From NCBI RefSeq assembly GCF_000258175.1, contig NZ_JH636049.1:2147482-2211481 (forward strand): a DNA stretch of 64,000 nt, in the 5' to 3' direction. Positions within the stretch are counted from its first letter, which is position 1. Every line of letters starts with the position of its first letter. Source of the stretch: Saccharomonospora xinjiangensis XJ-54. Lineage in GTDB: Bacteria; Actinomycetota; Actinomycetes; Mycobacteriales; Pseudonocardiaceae. A model generated the notes under the pieces. It had not been told where the DNA came from. It saw nothing but the letters and a program-made list of their open reading frames with translations, and ran no database searches. This document shows, one piece after another, positions 44,175-52,714 of this stretch. Position numbers and translations under genes: made by a program.

Positions 44175-45881
44175 TCACGACGTGGTGGCTCTCTTCTCCT
44201 TCGTGGCGTCGGTCCTGCCGTTCGGTTCGACGAGCCCGTCGTCGATCAGGCTGTTGGTCACGTGCTCGGTGAGCTGATCACGTTGCAGCCTTCGCTGGGC
44301 CCGCAGCATCGCCTTCCGCTCCACGCGGAAGTCCCGCCAGAGCGACACGCACATCCCGATCATCACGACGCTGAACGGCAACGCGATGAGGATCGCCACG
44401 ATCTTCAACACGTCGAGCCCGCCTGCGAGGAGCAGCGCGATGGCGACCGCACCTTCCAGCAGACCCCAGAACACCCGGCTCCACCTCGGCGGCTCCGGAT
44501 TACCCCCGGAGGCCAGCATGTCCACCACCAGCGAGCCGGAGTCCGACGACGTCACGAAGAACAGCACGATGAGGATGAGGGCGCCCACCGCGAGCAACGT
44601 TCCGGCAGGCATTCCGTCGAGCATGCCGAACAGCGACGACTCCGTGTCAACGGTGGCCGCGCCCGCCTCGTCGGTGCCGACTAGCCCGCCGTCGCCGAAG
44701 AGTTCCCTGTGCAACGCGGTGCCGCCGAACACGGTGAACCACAGCATCGTGACCGCCGTGGGCACCAGCAGCACACCCGCGACGAACTCGCGCACCGTGC
44801 GACCCCGCGAGATCCGCGCGATGAACACGCCGACGAAGGGCGCCCACGAAATCCACCAGCCCCAGTAGAACGCCGTCCACCAGCCCTGCCACTCGTTGCC
44901 GTCGGCGCCCTCGTAAGCGGTGGTGTTGAAGCTCATCCGCAGGAGGTTCTGCAGATAGTCACCGATCGACTGCACGAGGTCCCTGAAGATGAACAGCGTC
45001 GGGCCGAGTACCAGCACGGCGAGCAGCAGGATGGCGGCCAACCCCATGTTGATGGTGGAAAGCCACTTGATGCCCCGCTTCACCCCTGTGACGACCGAGA
45101 AGATCGCCAGCGCTGTGATGCCGCCGATCAGCACGACGTAGGTCAGGTTGCCCGGATCGGACACCACACCGAGGAAGTCGAGTCCCGCGCCGATCTGGAT
45201 GACCCCGAGGCCGAGGGACGTCGCGACACCGAACAGTGTTCCGACGATCGCGGCGATGTCGATGACGTCTCCGAGCCAGCCGTTGACCCGCTTGCCGATC
45301 AGCGGTTCCAGCGCGTGGCGAATGGACACGGGACGCTTCTTGCGGTGCACGGCGTAGGCGATCGCCACACCGACAACCACGTAGATCGCCCACGGGTGCA
45401 GGCCCCAGTGCAGGAACGTCTGCACCATCGCACCCTGCGCGCCGTCCTCGTCCTGGGTGATCCCCGTCGCGCGGTTGGGAAGACCGGCGAAGTGGTTGAG
45501 CGGTTCCGCGACACCCCAGAAGACGAGGCCGATGCCCATGCCCGCGGCGAAGAGCATGGCGAACCACGACTTCAGGCCGAATTCGGCTTCCTCCTCGTCG
45601 GGGCCGAGTTTGATGTCGCCGTAGTGGCTCAACCCGATCCACAGCGAGAAGAGCACGAACACCGAGACGATCAGCATGTAGTACCAGCTGAACGCGCCGA
45701 TGACCGCTTCCTGTATCCCGCTGATCGCGTCGCCCATCGCATCTGGCGCGATGACGGTGGCCGACACGAACGCAAGAATGATCACTGCCGATGGCCAGAA
45801 GACCCGCGGCGCCATCGTGGAGTACCACGGTCGTCGCGAACCAGGCGGCACGCGGGCCTCAGTATCGGACGTCGCCGTCAC
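44175..45881 (-). CDS. BCCT family glycine betaine/choline/carnitine transporter
   Basis: 568 residues with 12 transmembrane helices. The substrate-binding helix is present as GMGIGLVFWGVAEPLNHF (the G-M/I-G-I-G-L motif indicates Na+-coupled betaine-type transport), and helix eight has the Trp-rich WWTAFYWGWWISWAPFVGVFIARISRGRTVREF. The C-terminal tail is charged (RRLQRDQLTEHV), as in osmosensing BCCT carriers like BetP. It probably takes up compatible solutes under osmotic stress. Start ATG 45881, with 151 bp to the divergent CPBP gene. Confidence 0.93.
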   Translation of the reverse strand: MTATSDTEARVPPGSRRPWYSTMAPRVFWPSAVIILAFVSATVIAPDAMGDAISGIQEAVIGAFSWYYMLIVSVFVLFSLWIGLSHYGDIKLGPDEEEAEFGLKSWFAMLFAAGMGIGLVFWGVAEPLNHFAGLPNRATGITQDEDGAQGAMVQTFLHWGLHPWAIYVVVGVAIAYAVHRKKRPVSIRHALEPLIGKRVNGWLGDVIDIAAIVGTLFGVATSLGLGVIQIGAGLDFLGVVSDPGNLTYVVLIGGITALAIFSVVTGVKRGIKWLSTINMGLAAILLLAVLVLGPTLFIFRDLVQSIGDYLQNLLRMSFNTTAYEGADGNEWQGWWTAFYWGWWISWAPFVGVFIARISRGRTVREFVAGVLLVPTAVTMLWFTVFGGTALHRELFGDGGLVGTDEAGAATVDTESSLFGMLDGMPAGTLLAVGALILIVLFFVTSSDSGSLVVDMLASGGNPEPPRWSRVFWGLLEGAVAIALLLAGGLDVLKIVAILIALPFSVVMIGMCVSLWRDFRVERKAMLRAQRRLQRDQLTEHVTNSLIDDGLVEPNGRTDATKEKRATTS

Positions 45882-46032
45882 GAGGCTTGCCTCCTTCTTC
45901 GGGGATTTTCGGACCGTAAGACCCTAGTGGCCAGACGTCTCGAATTGGCCGAAACCGGCGGTCCTGACCACGAAACAGCGGCCATACACCACCTTTGACC
46001 TGCGCGAATTCGAATTGATGTAACGTGCCACA

Positions 46033-46848
46033 GTGGCCACTCGTGCGCGTGATTGGATCAGCCCGCAGCCTCCTCCGGCTTCCTTCGAGCCCATCGGCGA
46101 TCCCCGCGAGCGCCGCATGGTCGTGGTGGAGGTCGTGCTCGTCTTCTCCATCACGCTCGGCCTTTCAGGCGTGCGCAGTCTGTTGTCGCTACTGGACGCT
46201 CTGCTCCGTCCGGAACCGCTCGCGCAGCAGAGCGTCGCCATCAACGTCTCCCGGGCGACGCTCGGGCTCATCGATCTACTCAAGCAACTGCTCGGTGTCG
46301 TTCAACTCGTCGGCTGGGGCGCGCTCGGCATCTATCTCTTGTGGAGGGCGGGAGTGGGACTCTCCCGCATCGGGCTCGACAGGTGGAAGCCCCGCAGCGA
46401 CACACTGTGGTCCCTCGCGCTCGCCGCGATGATCGGGATTCCCGGACTGGCCTTCTACCTCGCGGCATGGAAACTCGGGTTCAACCTCGCGGTTCAGCCA
46501 TCCACTTTGGACCAGACGTGGTGGCGCCCTCTCGTGCTGACCCTTTCGGCCTTCGGCAACTCCTTCGCGGAGGAGGTGCTCGTCGTCGGCTACCTGCTCA
46601 CCCGCCTTCGTCAGCTCGGGCTCTCCGAGAACGTCTCGCTGCTGGTGTCGTCGGTGCTGCGCGGGTCGTACCACCTCTATCAGGGGCTCGGCGGCTTCGT
46701 CGGCAACGTCGTGATGGGCGTCGTCTTCGGCAGGGTGTGGCAACGCACCGGCCGGTTGTGGCCGCTGGTGGCGGCGCACCTGCTGCTCGACGTGGTGGCG
46801 TTCGTCGGCTATGCCGCCCTGCGTGACCACATCGGGTGGCTCCCGTGA
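46033..46848 (+). CDS. CPBP family intramembrane glutamic metalloprotease
   Basis: 271 residues with about seven helices. The Abi/CPBP motifs are present in order: the EE motif in SFAEEVLVVGYLLTRLRQLG, the histidine of LRGSYHLYQG, and HLLLDVVAFV near the C-terminus. These glutamate and histidine residues form the active site of Rce1-type proteases. Substrate unknown; family members process prenylated proteins or bacteriocin-related peptides. GTG start. It is followed by a short conserved gene in the same direction. Confidence 0.87.
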   Translation: MATRARDWISPQPPPASFEPIGDPRERRMVVVEVVLVFSITLGLSGVRSLLSLLDALLRPEPLAQQSVAINVSRATLGLIDLLKQLLGVVQLVGWGALGIYLLWRAGVGLSRIGLDRWKPRSDTLWSLALAAMIGIPGLAFYLAAWKLGFNLAVQPSTLDQTWWRPLVLTLSAFGNSFAEEVLVVGYLLTRLRQLGLSENVSLLVSSVLRGSYHLYQGLGGFVGNVVMGVVFGRVWQRTGRLWPLVAAHLLLDVVAFVGYAALRDHIGWLP

Positions 46849-46945
46849 CGTTGCCCAGCGTTCGAACACATGTTCTAATGGTGTGGCCGGGCCCGTAGAG
46901 CGAGACCGGCCCGAAGCAGACGTAAGGCGAGGTCAGGAGGGGACC

Positions 46946-47176
46946 ATGGCTTGCAAGATCACTCACCGCGTGCACGACCAGCAGATCCGTTTCGCCAACC
47001 GCGACGCGGCCGAGCGGTATGCCGAGATCATGGGCGGCGGTGTTCAGAACTGGATCTTCACAACGGTGCCGGACACCGATGACCGCAACCCGCGTCCTCA
47101 CGTCGTGTCCGCCGTCGGTGGGCCGGGGCACCCGGCAGGCACGGACGAGAGGCTGCTGCGGCCCGACGCCGCGTGA
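46946..47176 (+). CDS. Small conserved protein (76 aa)
   Basis: 76 residues starting MACKITHRVHDQQIRFANRDAAERYAE. The ATG is preceded by AGGAGGGG 3-4 nt upstream. The charged helix DAAERYAEIM and the following strands suggest a compact soluble fold; the tail is Pro/Gly-rich. I do not recognise a named family. It lies 97 bp after the CPBP protease and may have its own promoter. Codon use matches its neighbours, so it is probably a real gene. Confidence 0.65.
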   Translation: MACKITHRVHDQQIRFANRDAAERYAEIMGGGVQNWIFTTVPDTDDRNPRPHVVSAVGGPGHPAGTDERLLRPDAA

Positions 47177-47460
47177 CCGGCCGAGCCCCCGTGATGGCTC
47201 CTGCCGCCGTGCTGACGGTGCCGACCTGACGCACACCACTGACCGGGACATGACGGGCCATGGCACGGCGCTGAGGCGTTCGTGCTCGCCCTTGACGCCT
47301 GCTGCCGCTGCCCATGCACGGCGGCCGGTGGCGCAACGAACCGCGCTCGGGACGCTCTCTTCGTTGCGGGGGAACGGTGTCCCTGCGCGAAGGCACTACC
47401 ACGCCGCGCCGCGTCGTTTCGTGTCCCGCGAAGGGGCATGCGGATGATTAGTCTCGCCGT
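47177..47460. other. Gap before arginine deiminase gene
   Basis: 284 bp between the 76-residue gene and arcA. I see no open frame with convincing coding bias, no strong hairpin and no clear operator. The arcA promoter should lie here. Confidence 0.4.
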
Positions 47461-48714
47461 GTGACCGAATCGACTTCACCCAGCTCCAGCGGCCTGTCCG
47501 AGCGCCCGATCGCCCGCGTCGAGAGCGAGGTAGGGCCGCTGCGGACCGTGCTGGTACACCGCCCCGGCAACGAACTCCGGCGGCTCACGCCGCGCAACAA
47601 CGATCAACTGCTCTTCGACTCAATCCCGTGGGTGGACCGGGCGCAGGAGGAACACGACGCCTTCGCCACAGTGCTCCGCAGCCGGGGCGTGGAGGTGCTG
47701 CTCCTCGCCGATGTGCTGCGGTCCGCGCTCGAAGACCCGAGAGCACACGCCGCTGGTGTCCACACGGCCGTCGATGGCAGGAGGCTGGGCGCCGAACTCG
47801 CGGACGTGCTGCGGTCACACCTCTCGGGCTCGACCCCTGCGGAACTCGCGGAAGTGCTCATGTCGGGCATGACGTTCGAGGAGTTGCCCGTGTCCGAAGG
47901 CGGGTCGCTGGTGAGGCGCATGCACCACCCGCACGACTTCGCGGTTGACCCACTGCCGAATCTGCTCTTCACCCGCGACTCGTCGGTGTGGATCGGTGAC
48001 CGCGTCGCCATCTCCTCGCTGGCGATGCCCGCACGGAAGCGGGAGACGGCCCTCGTTGACCTCGTGTACGCCTATCACCCCCGCTTCCGGGGAGCGGTCC
48101 GCGCTTACGGCGCGCACTCCGCCCCTGTCGAGGGTGGTGACGTGCTGCTGCTCGCGCCGGGTGTCCTCGCGGTGGGAGTCGGCGAGCGCACCACTCCGGC
48201 TGGGGCGGAGTCGCTCGCGAGGTCGGTGTTCGCCGACAACCTCGCGCACACGGTGCTCGCCGTGCCCATCGCCCAGGACCGCGCCACCATGCACCTCGAC
48301 ACCGTGTGCACGATGGTCGGCCCTGACGCGGTGGTGATGTATCCGCTGGCGAGGGATTCCCTCATCGCCTACACGCTCACCCCCGACGACGAGAAGGGCG
48401 TGCGCGTCGGAGGGCCTGCCCCGTTCCTCGATGCGGCCGCGGAGGCGATGGGCATCGACCGGCTGCACGTCATCGACACGGGCCTCGATCCGGTGACCGC
48501 CGAGCGGGAGCAGTGGGACGACGGCAACAACACGCTGGCCCTCGCTCCCGGCGTCGTCATCGGCTACGAACGCAACATCGAGACGAACGAACGTCTTGAG
48601 GAGGCCGGCATCGAGGTGGTGCGGATCGCGGGCTCCGAGCTGGGTTCCGGCCGTGGTGGGCCCCGCTGCATGTCGTGCCCGATCGCGCGGGATACCGTTC
48701 CCTCGAATGGTTAG
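47461..48714 (+). CDS. arcA: Arginine deiminase
   Basis: Hydrolyses arginine to citrulline and ammonia. 417 residues with the guanidino-modifying fold. Family motifs are clear: [56 protein letters not shown] with the catalytic His, and the nucleophile Cys in [13 protein letters not shown] near the C-terminus. GTG start. No ornithine carbamoyltransferase or carbamate kinase gene is adjacent, so the ATP-yielding pathway is not encoded here. The stop codon lies inside the first direct repeat upstream of the ferritin gene. Confidence 0.94.
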   Translation: MTESTSPSSSGLSERPIARVESEVGPLRTVLVHRPGNELRRLTPRNNDQLLFDSIPWVDRAQEEHDAFATVLRSRGVEVLLLADVLRSALEDPRAHAAGVHTAVDGRRLGAELADVLRSHLSGSTPAELAEVLMSGMTFEELPVSEGGSLVRRMHHPHDFAVDPLPNLLFTRDSSVWIGDRVAISSLAMPARKRETALVDLVYAYHPRFRGAVRAYGAHSAPVEGGDVLLLAPGVLAVGVGERTTPAGAESLARSVFADNLAHTVLAVPIAQDRATMHLDTVCTMVGPDAVVMYPLARDSLIAYTLTPDDEKGVRVGGPAPFLDAAAEAMGIDRLHVIDTGLDPVTAEREQWDDGNNTLALAPGVVIGYERNIETNERLEEAGIEVVRIAGSELGSGRGGPRCMSCPIARDTVPSNG

Positions 48715-48770
48715 GCAAGCCTCGTCTCAATAAGCGAAGGCTTTCTTGAATTAGCGAAACCTTGGTTCAC
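48711..48770. repeat. Three 20-bp direct repeats with iron-box character
   Basis: Consecutive 20-mers TTAGGCAAGCCTCGTCTCAA (48711), TAAGCGAAGGCTTTCTTGAA (48731) and TTAGCGAAACCTTGGTTCAC (48751) share TxAGsnAA at the same offset and an exact 20-bp period. Repeats 1 and 2 match the 19-bp IdeR consensus at about 12 and 11 positions. They lie 76-135 bp before the ferritin ATG, as the tandem IdeR sites do before mycobacterial bfrB. Confidence 0.6.
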
Positions 48771-48815
48771 AAGATGGCATCCGATGGGACTGACCTCACC
48801 ATTACCGAGTGGATC

Positions 48816-48821
48816 TAGAAT
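48816..48821 (+). promoter_or_regulatory. Candidate -10 element of ferritin promoter
   Basis: TAGAAT, close to TANAAT, lies 25 bp before the ferritin ATG and 46 bp after the last of the three 20-bp repeats. No good -35 is visible, which fits activator-dependent transcription. Confidence 0.4.
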
Positions 48822-48845
48822 GGTTTTTCCGCGTATGGTGGAGGC

Positions 48846-49394
48846 ATGGTCAGCCTCAAGAAGAATCCCCGGTCGAAGTTCTACGAACTGCTCCAGGCGC
48901 AGATCAGGAACGAATTCCATGCGGCACAGCAGTACGTCGCGGTGGCCGTGTGGTTCGACGGTAAGGACCTGCCCCAGCTCGCCAAGCACTTCTACCAGCA
49001 GTCGCTGGAAGAGCGGAATCACGCCATGGCACTGGTGCAGTACCTCCTCGACACCGGCCACCACGTCGAGATCCCGGACGTCCCCGAGGTCCGCAACGAC
49101 TTCTCCGACATCCGGGAGCCGATCGTCCTCGCGCTGGAACAGGAGCGCGGGGTCGAGGCCGACTTCAGGCAGCTCGCGAAGGCAGCGAGGGACGAGGACG
49201 ACTTCACGGGCGAGCAGTTCGTGCAGTGGTTCCTCAAGGAGCAGGTTGAGGAGATCGCCTCGATGAACCGGTTGCTCAACGTGGTGGACATGGCCAAGGG
49301 CAACGTCTTCGACGTCGAGCAGTTCCTCTTCCGCGAGTCGGTCGGCGAGGACACCGACTCCACGATGCCGCCGGTCGCGGGCGGGAAGCTGTGA
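48846..49394 (+). CDS. bfrB: Ferritin, BfrB type
   Basis: 182-residue iron-storage ferritin forming a 24-mer shell. The four-helix bundle carries the ferroxidase ligands in AQIRNEFHAAQQYVAVAVWF, SLEERNHAMALVQYL (ExxH), and LALEQERGVEADF, and ends with the helical tail to VAGGKL as in Rv3841 (BfrB). There is no haem-binding Met, so it is a non-haem ferritin rather than bacterioferritin. The ribosome site GGAGG is only 1 nt from the ATG, so initiation may be weak or leaderless. Probably iron-activated through IdeR. Confidence 0.95.
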   Translation: MVSLKKNPRSKFYELLQAQIRNEFHAAQQYVAVAVWFDGKDLPQLAKHFYQQSLEERNHAMALVQYLLDTGHHVEIPDVPEVRNDFSDIREPIVLALEQERGVEADFRQLAKAARDEDDFTGEQFVQWFLKEQVEEIASMNRLLNVVDMAKGNVFDVEQFLFRESVGEDTDSTMPPVAGGKL

Positions 49395-49402
49395 CCCCGA
49401 GA

Positions 49403-49435
49403 CGCCTCGACGGCGCGCCAGCCGCCGTCGAGGCG
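49403..49435. terminator. Bidirectional terminator hairpin
   Basis: Perfect 13-bp inverted repeat CGCCTCGACGGCG / CGCCGTCGAGGCG with a 7-nt loop between the convergent ferritin and MerR genes. Confidence 0.8.
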
Positions 49436-49443
49436 CTCTCACC

Positions 49444-49809
49444 TCAGTCGCGACACCGCCGTACCTGATCAAGGTATGCGGAGATAGCGTCGCGATTCCT
49501 GGTGAGGCATTCGATGCGCCTGTCCATCCGCTCCCGCTCACCCTCGAGCTCCGCGAGCGTTTCCGGTGTCGCGCGGGGAAAGTAGATATTCCTCGGCTGG
49601 TCGAGACACGGAAGAATTTTTTTGATCAAGCGAGTGGGAAGTCCGGCTTCCAGCAGTCCGCGGATCTGCGCGACCCGATCGACGGTGTCCTCGTCGTAGT
49701 CGCGGTATCCGTTCGGGCGGCGACAAGCCCTGATCAGACCCTGCTCCTCGTAGTACCGCAGCAGCCTCGGCGGTGTGCCCGTGCGCTCCGCCAGTTCCCC
49801 GATCCGCAT
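49444..49809 (-). CDS. MerR family transcriptional regulator
   Basis: 121 residues: N-terminal MerR winged helix (RIGELAERTGTPPRLLRYYEEQGLI, then YRDYDEDTVDRV) and a C-terminal coiled coil (GERERMDRRIECLTRNRDAISAYLDQV). There is no classic metal-binding Cys set, so it probably senses a drug or oxidative signal. ATG 49809 fits the family start. It diverges from an MFS exporter across 64 bp that hold a palindromic operator, so control of that exporter is inferred. Confidence 0.88.
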   Translation of the reverse strand: MRIGELAERTGTPPRLLRYYEEQGLIRACRRPNGYRDYDEDTVDRVAQIRGLLEAGLPTRLIKKILPCLDQPRNIYFPRATPETLAELEGERERMDRRIECLTRNRDAISAYLDQVRRCRD

Positions 49810-49840
49810 GTGCTCGCCTTCACAGACCTCGCGCTTGACC

Positions 49841-49858
49841 TTCACATCGATGTGAGGG
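49841..49858. promoter_or_regulatory. MerR-type operator between divergent genes
   Basis: TTCACATCGATGTGAGGG contains a perfect 14-bp palindrome TCACATCGATGTGA (49842-49855), directly after TTGACC (49835-49840), a good -35 for the MFS gene. Placing the palindrome in a lengthened -35/-10 spacer is the standard MerR arrangement. Confidence 0.65.
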
Positions 49859-49873
49859 TTTCAGCATACGGCC

Positions 49874-51118
49874 ATGCGAAGCGATCCCCGTTCCGACCGG
49901 CTGCCGATCGGCGCTCTTCTCGCGCTGACGACGGCAGCCTTCATCACCGTACTCACCGAGGCCCTTCCCGCCGGTGTACTTCCCGGAATCAGCCGCGATC
50001 TCGGTATCTCCGAGTCGGCGGCAGGCCAGACCGTCACCGTCTACGCGATCGGCACCGCACTGTCAGCCATCCCGCTCAGCTCGCTGACAGCCGGGTGGCC
50101 GCGCAAGCGGGTACTGCTGATCGGCGCGGCCGGGTTCGCTGTGGCGAACACCGTCACGGCGATAGCGGGCAACGTTCCCCTGCTCATGGGCGCACGGTTC
50201 GTGGCAGGAATCGCCGCGGGGCTGGTGTGGGCGCTGCTCGCCGGTTACGCGCGGAGGCTGGCCCCGGAAGGCCAGGAAGGCCGGGCCATCGCCGTCGTGA
50301 TGGCCGGTATCCCGGCTGCCCTCTCACTCGGCGTTCCGGCGGGGACCTTCCTCGGTGAGGCGTTCGGCTGGCGCTTGACCTTCGGCGCGATCACCGTGGT
50401 GGCCGTCGTGCTCATCGCCTGGATCATGGCCGTGGTGCCCGACCGGCCGGGGACCCGCGCACACGGCAGGCTCCCGATGGCTCGAACCCTCGCCACGCCG
50501 GGTGTCGCGGTCGTTCTCGTGGTCACCACCGTCTTCGTGCTCGCGCACACCATCGGCTACACCTACGTGGCCGCGTTCCTCTCGGGTGCGGGCATGTCGG
50601 GGCACATCGACGTCGCACTACTCGTGTTCGGAATCGCATCGATGGTGAGCATCTGGATCGTCGGCGTCCACATCGACCGCCGACTGCGGCTGCTGTCCAT
50701 CGCGAGCGTGATCATGGTGGCTGTGGCCTCGACCGCGCTCGCGCTGGTATCGGGCGACGTGGTGACCACCTACATCGCGCTGGCGTTGTGGGGCCTCGGC
50801 TGGGGTGGTGTGCCGACGCTGCTCCAGACCGCCGTCGGCAAAGCCGGTGGCGTTTACGCGGACACGGCTCAAGCCGCGCTGGTGACCGTCTGGAACGGGG
50901 CCATGGCCGCAGGAGGTGCCGCGGGCGGGGTGCTGCTCGGCTTCCTCGACGCCTCCGAACTTCCGCTGGGTGTCGCGGTTCTGCTCGTGCCGGTGTTCAT
51001 CGCCGTGCTGGCCGCCCACCGGCACGGATTCCCCGCATCGAAGCCGGCTCAGCAGTCGGACGTGTGCGACCTCAACGTGACGGCGACGACGGCGCCGTCC
51101 GTCGTCGAGAACTCGTAG
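49874..51118 (+). CDS. MFS drug/arabinose-efflux-like transporter (DHA1)
   Basis: 414 residues, 12 helices. N-terminal motifs LTEALPAGVLPGISRDLGISESAAGQTVTVYAIGTALSAIPL place it in the DHA1 (AraJ/YdhP-like) group; motif C-like GVPAGTFLGEAFGWRLTF follows. It likely exports drugs or sugars by proton antiport. It is divergent from a MerR regulator that probably induces it. The 3' end overlaps the convergent anti-sigma-like gene by 70 bp, an unusually long overlap. Confidence 0.87.
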   Translation: MRSDPRSDRLPIGALLALTTAAFITVLTEALPAGVLPGISRDLGISESAAGQTVTVYAIGTALSAIPLSSLTAGWPRKRVLLIGAAGFAVANTVTAIAGNVPLLMGARFVAGIAAGLVWALLAGYARRLAPEGQEGRAIAVVMAGIPAALSLGVPAGTFLGEAFGWRLTFGAITVVAVVLIAWIMAVVPDRPGTRAHGRLPMARTLATPGVAVVLVVTTVFVLAHTIGYTYVAAFLSGAGMSGHIDVALLVFGIASMVSIWIVGVHIDRRLRLLSIASVIMVAVASTALALVSGDVVTTYIALALWGLGWGGVPTLLQTAVGKAGGVYADTAQAALVTVWNGAMAAGGAAGGVLLGFLDASELPLGVAVLLVPVFIAVLAAHRHGFPASKPAQQSDVCDLNVTATTAPSVVENS

Positions 51119-52026
51119 AGACCGTGGCCGTTGTCAACGACATAGCTTCCGTCCTCTGCCTTGCCGTTCGGGTAGAGCGTCTTCAGCCTGTCCACAGGTG
51201 TACCAGGCCCTGCTCCCTCCGGCGTGACCGCGTTGCGGGCGGCGAAGCCGACGACCCCGTACTGCCGGGAGATCGTCACCGCCTTCACCGCGGCGTCACC
51301 CTCGACGAGCTCGTAGTCGGCGCACACCGGGGGCGGCGGGGTCTCGCCCGAGACCATGAGCATGTCCGTCGCCACCGCATCGCCGTACGGCATGCCGAGC
51401 TTGAGCGCCCGGTAGCCGTCGGGTTGGAGGACGGCATCGGCGATCACCACGTTGCCGTTGTGGGCCGGCGTGCTCGGCGAGGTGAGGCTGCCGGGGGGCA
51501 CGGTTTCCATTCGCCCCGGCGGCGTGGTGGCTCTCGGCGGGGACGGGTTCTCCATGACCGCGGAGTAGGTCGGCAGATCCAGTTGCGGGGTTTCGAACAC
51601 GGAGACGGACGCGGGCCGGGAGCCAGGTGAGGCAGCGACCCGGATCTCACCGGGCTCGTCGGACGGTGGAGAGCCGGAGACCACGATGGCCGCTGCGGTG
51701 ACGGCCACGACGGCCATCGTGGTGCCGCCGCCTGCCAGCACGGCCCTTCGCCTGCGCAGCCGCCGCGCCCCTGCCACGATCAGCTCCTCGGCGCGGGGCG
51801 CGGGTGCCACGTCGAGCCTTGAATCGGCGAACAGCTCCTGCAAGCGCGCGTCGATGTCATCGATGCCGCCGAGGTCATCGATATCGCCGCTGCCGTGGCG
51901 AGTGGTCATGTCGTCGCGCTCGCCGGAGTCACCAGAGTTGCCAAGGCTGGCGTGGTCGCCGAGATCGGCGCGGTCGCCGTGGTCATCGGGGTCGCCGCCC
52001 TCAGACTTCGAACCGGAGGTGTTCAC
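51049..52026 (-). CDS. Probable anti-sigma-type membrane protein partner of SigE-family sigma factor
   Basis: 325 residues. The first 45 are Asp/Gly/Ser-rich and low complexity; then a cytoplasmic helical part (DARLQELFADSRLDVAPAPRAEEL), basic RRLRRRRAV, one transmembrane helix (about residue 98-118), and a 200-residue outer domain. This order is seen in membrane partners of actinobacterial SigE-family factors; no zinc HxxxCxxC motif is found. Its GTG start overlaps the sigma-factor stop (GTGA). Function as anti-sigma factor is inferred from context. Confidence 0.7.
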   Translation of the reverse strand: MNTSGSKSEGGDPDDHGDRADLGDHASLGNSGDSGERDDMTTRHGSGDIDDLGGIDDIDARLQELFADSRLDVAPAPRAEELIVAGARRLRRRRAVLAGGGTTMAVVAVTAAAIVVSGSPPSDEPGEIRVAASPGSRPASVSVFETPQLDLPTYSAVMENPSPPRATTPPGRMETVPPGSLTSPSTPAHNGNVVIADAVLQPDGYRALKLGMPYGDAVATDMLMVSGETPPPPVCADYELVEGDAAVKAVTISRQYGVVGFAARNAVTPEGAGPGTPVDRLKTLYPNGKAEDGSYVVDNGHGLYEFSTTDGAVVAVTLRSHTSDC

Positions 52027-52532
52027 ACCACTTCCCTCCCTTCGCTGCCCTCGTCTCGGCGCAACTTGCCTCGGAGTGAGGCGAGTGCCTTGCTCGCCTG
52101 GCTCTTCACGGTTCCCTGGCTGACGCCGAGAGCAGCGGCGATCTCGGCCTCGCTGAGTCCCTCGTAGTACCGCAGCACGATCACCGCGCGTTGCCTCGGG
52201 GGCAGCTCGCGTAGTGCCCGCCACAGCGGTTCGTGCTCGAAGGGATCGGTGTGGACCACAGGGCCCGACTCGGGAACCTCGGCAACGAGACTCTCCCGCC
52301 GGAAGCGCCGCCACCTGCTGATATGGGCGTTGGTCATCGACCTGCGGACGTAGGCGAGTGGGTCGCCGGTCTTGCGCAACACCGAACTCCAGCGCGACCC
52401 GATCTTCTCAAGCACCGATTGCACGAGGTCGGCCGCGTCGTGCGGGTTGCCTGTCAGCGCGTGCCCGTAACGCAGGAGTCCGGGCAGGCTGGACTGCACG
52501 AACTCGGAGAAGTCCGTGAGGTCGCCAGACAC
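52023..52532 (-). CDS. SigE-family RNA polymerase sigma-70 factor
   Basis: 169 residues, the normal length of SigE-family ECF-like factors. Region 2 is at FSEFVQSSLPGLLRYGHALTGNPHDAADLVQSVLEKI...YVRRSMTNAHISRWRR. Region 4 is at LRELPPRQRAVIVLRYYEGLSEAEIAAALGVSQGTVKSQASKAL. GTG 52532 with GGAAGG 9 nt upstream fits; the frame is open to 52865 but without similarity. It is coupled to the downstream membrane gene, probably its regulator. Confidence 0.9.
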   Translation of the reverse strand: MSGDLTDFSEFVQSSLPGLLRYGHALTGNPHDAADLVQSVLEKIGSRWSSVLRKTGDPLAYVRRSMTNAHISRWRRFRRESLVAEVPESGPVVHTDPFEHEPLWRALRELPPRQRAVIVLRYYEGLSEAEIAAALGVSQGTVKSQASKALASLRGKLRRDEGSEGREVV

Positions 52533-52714
52533 GACCGTGTCCTTCCTGTGGCCGACGATGCCCGCCACGCCCCTTTCGTGAGGAGGCGCGGGCACTGCGG
52601 ATACGAACGCAGTCACCGTAATCCCTCCCTCACGCAGAGCTGTGAACGCCTCAAGTGTTCGGCCTGAGGTGGTCACGCGCGAGGGAGTCACCAGGTTGCC
52701 CGTGGAGGGCTCCG

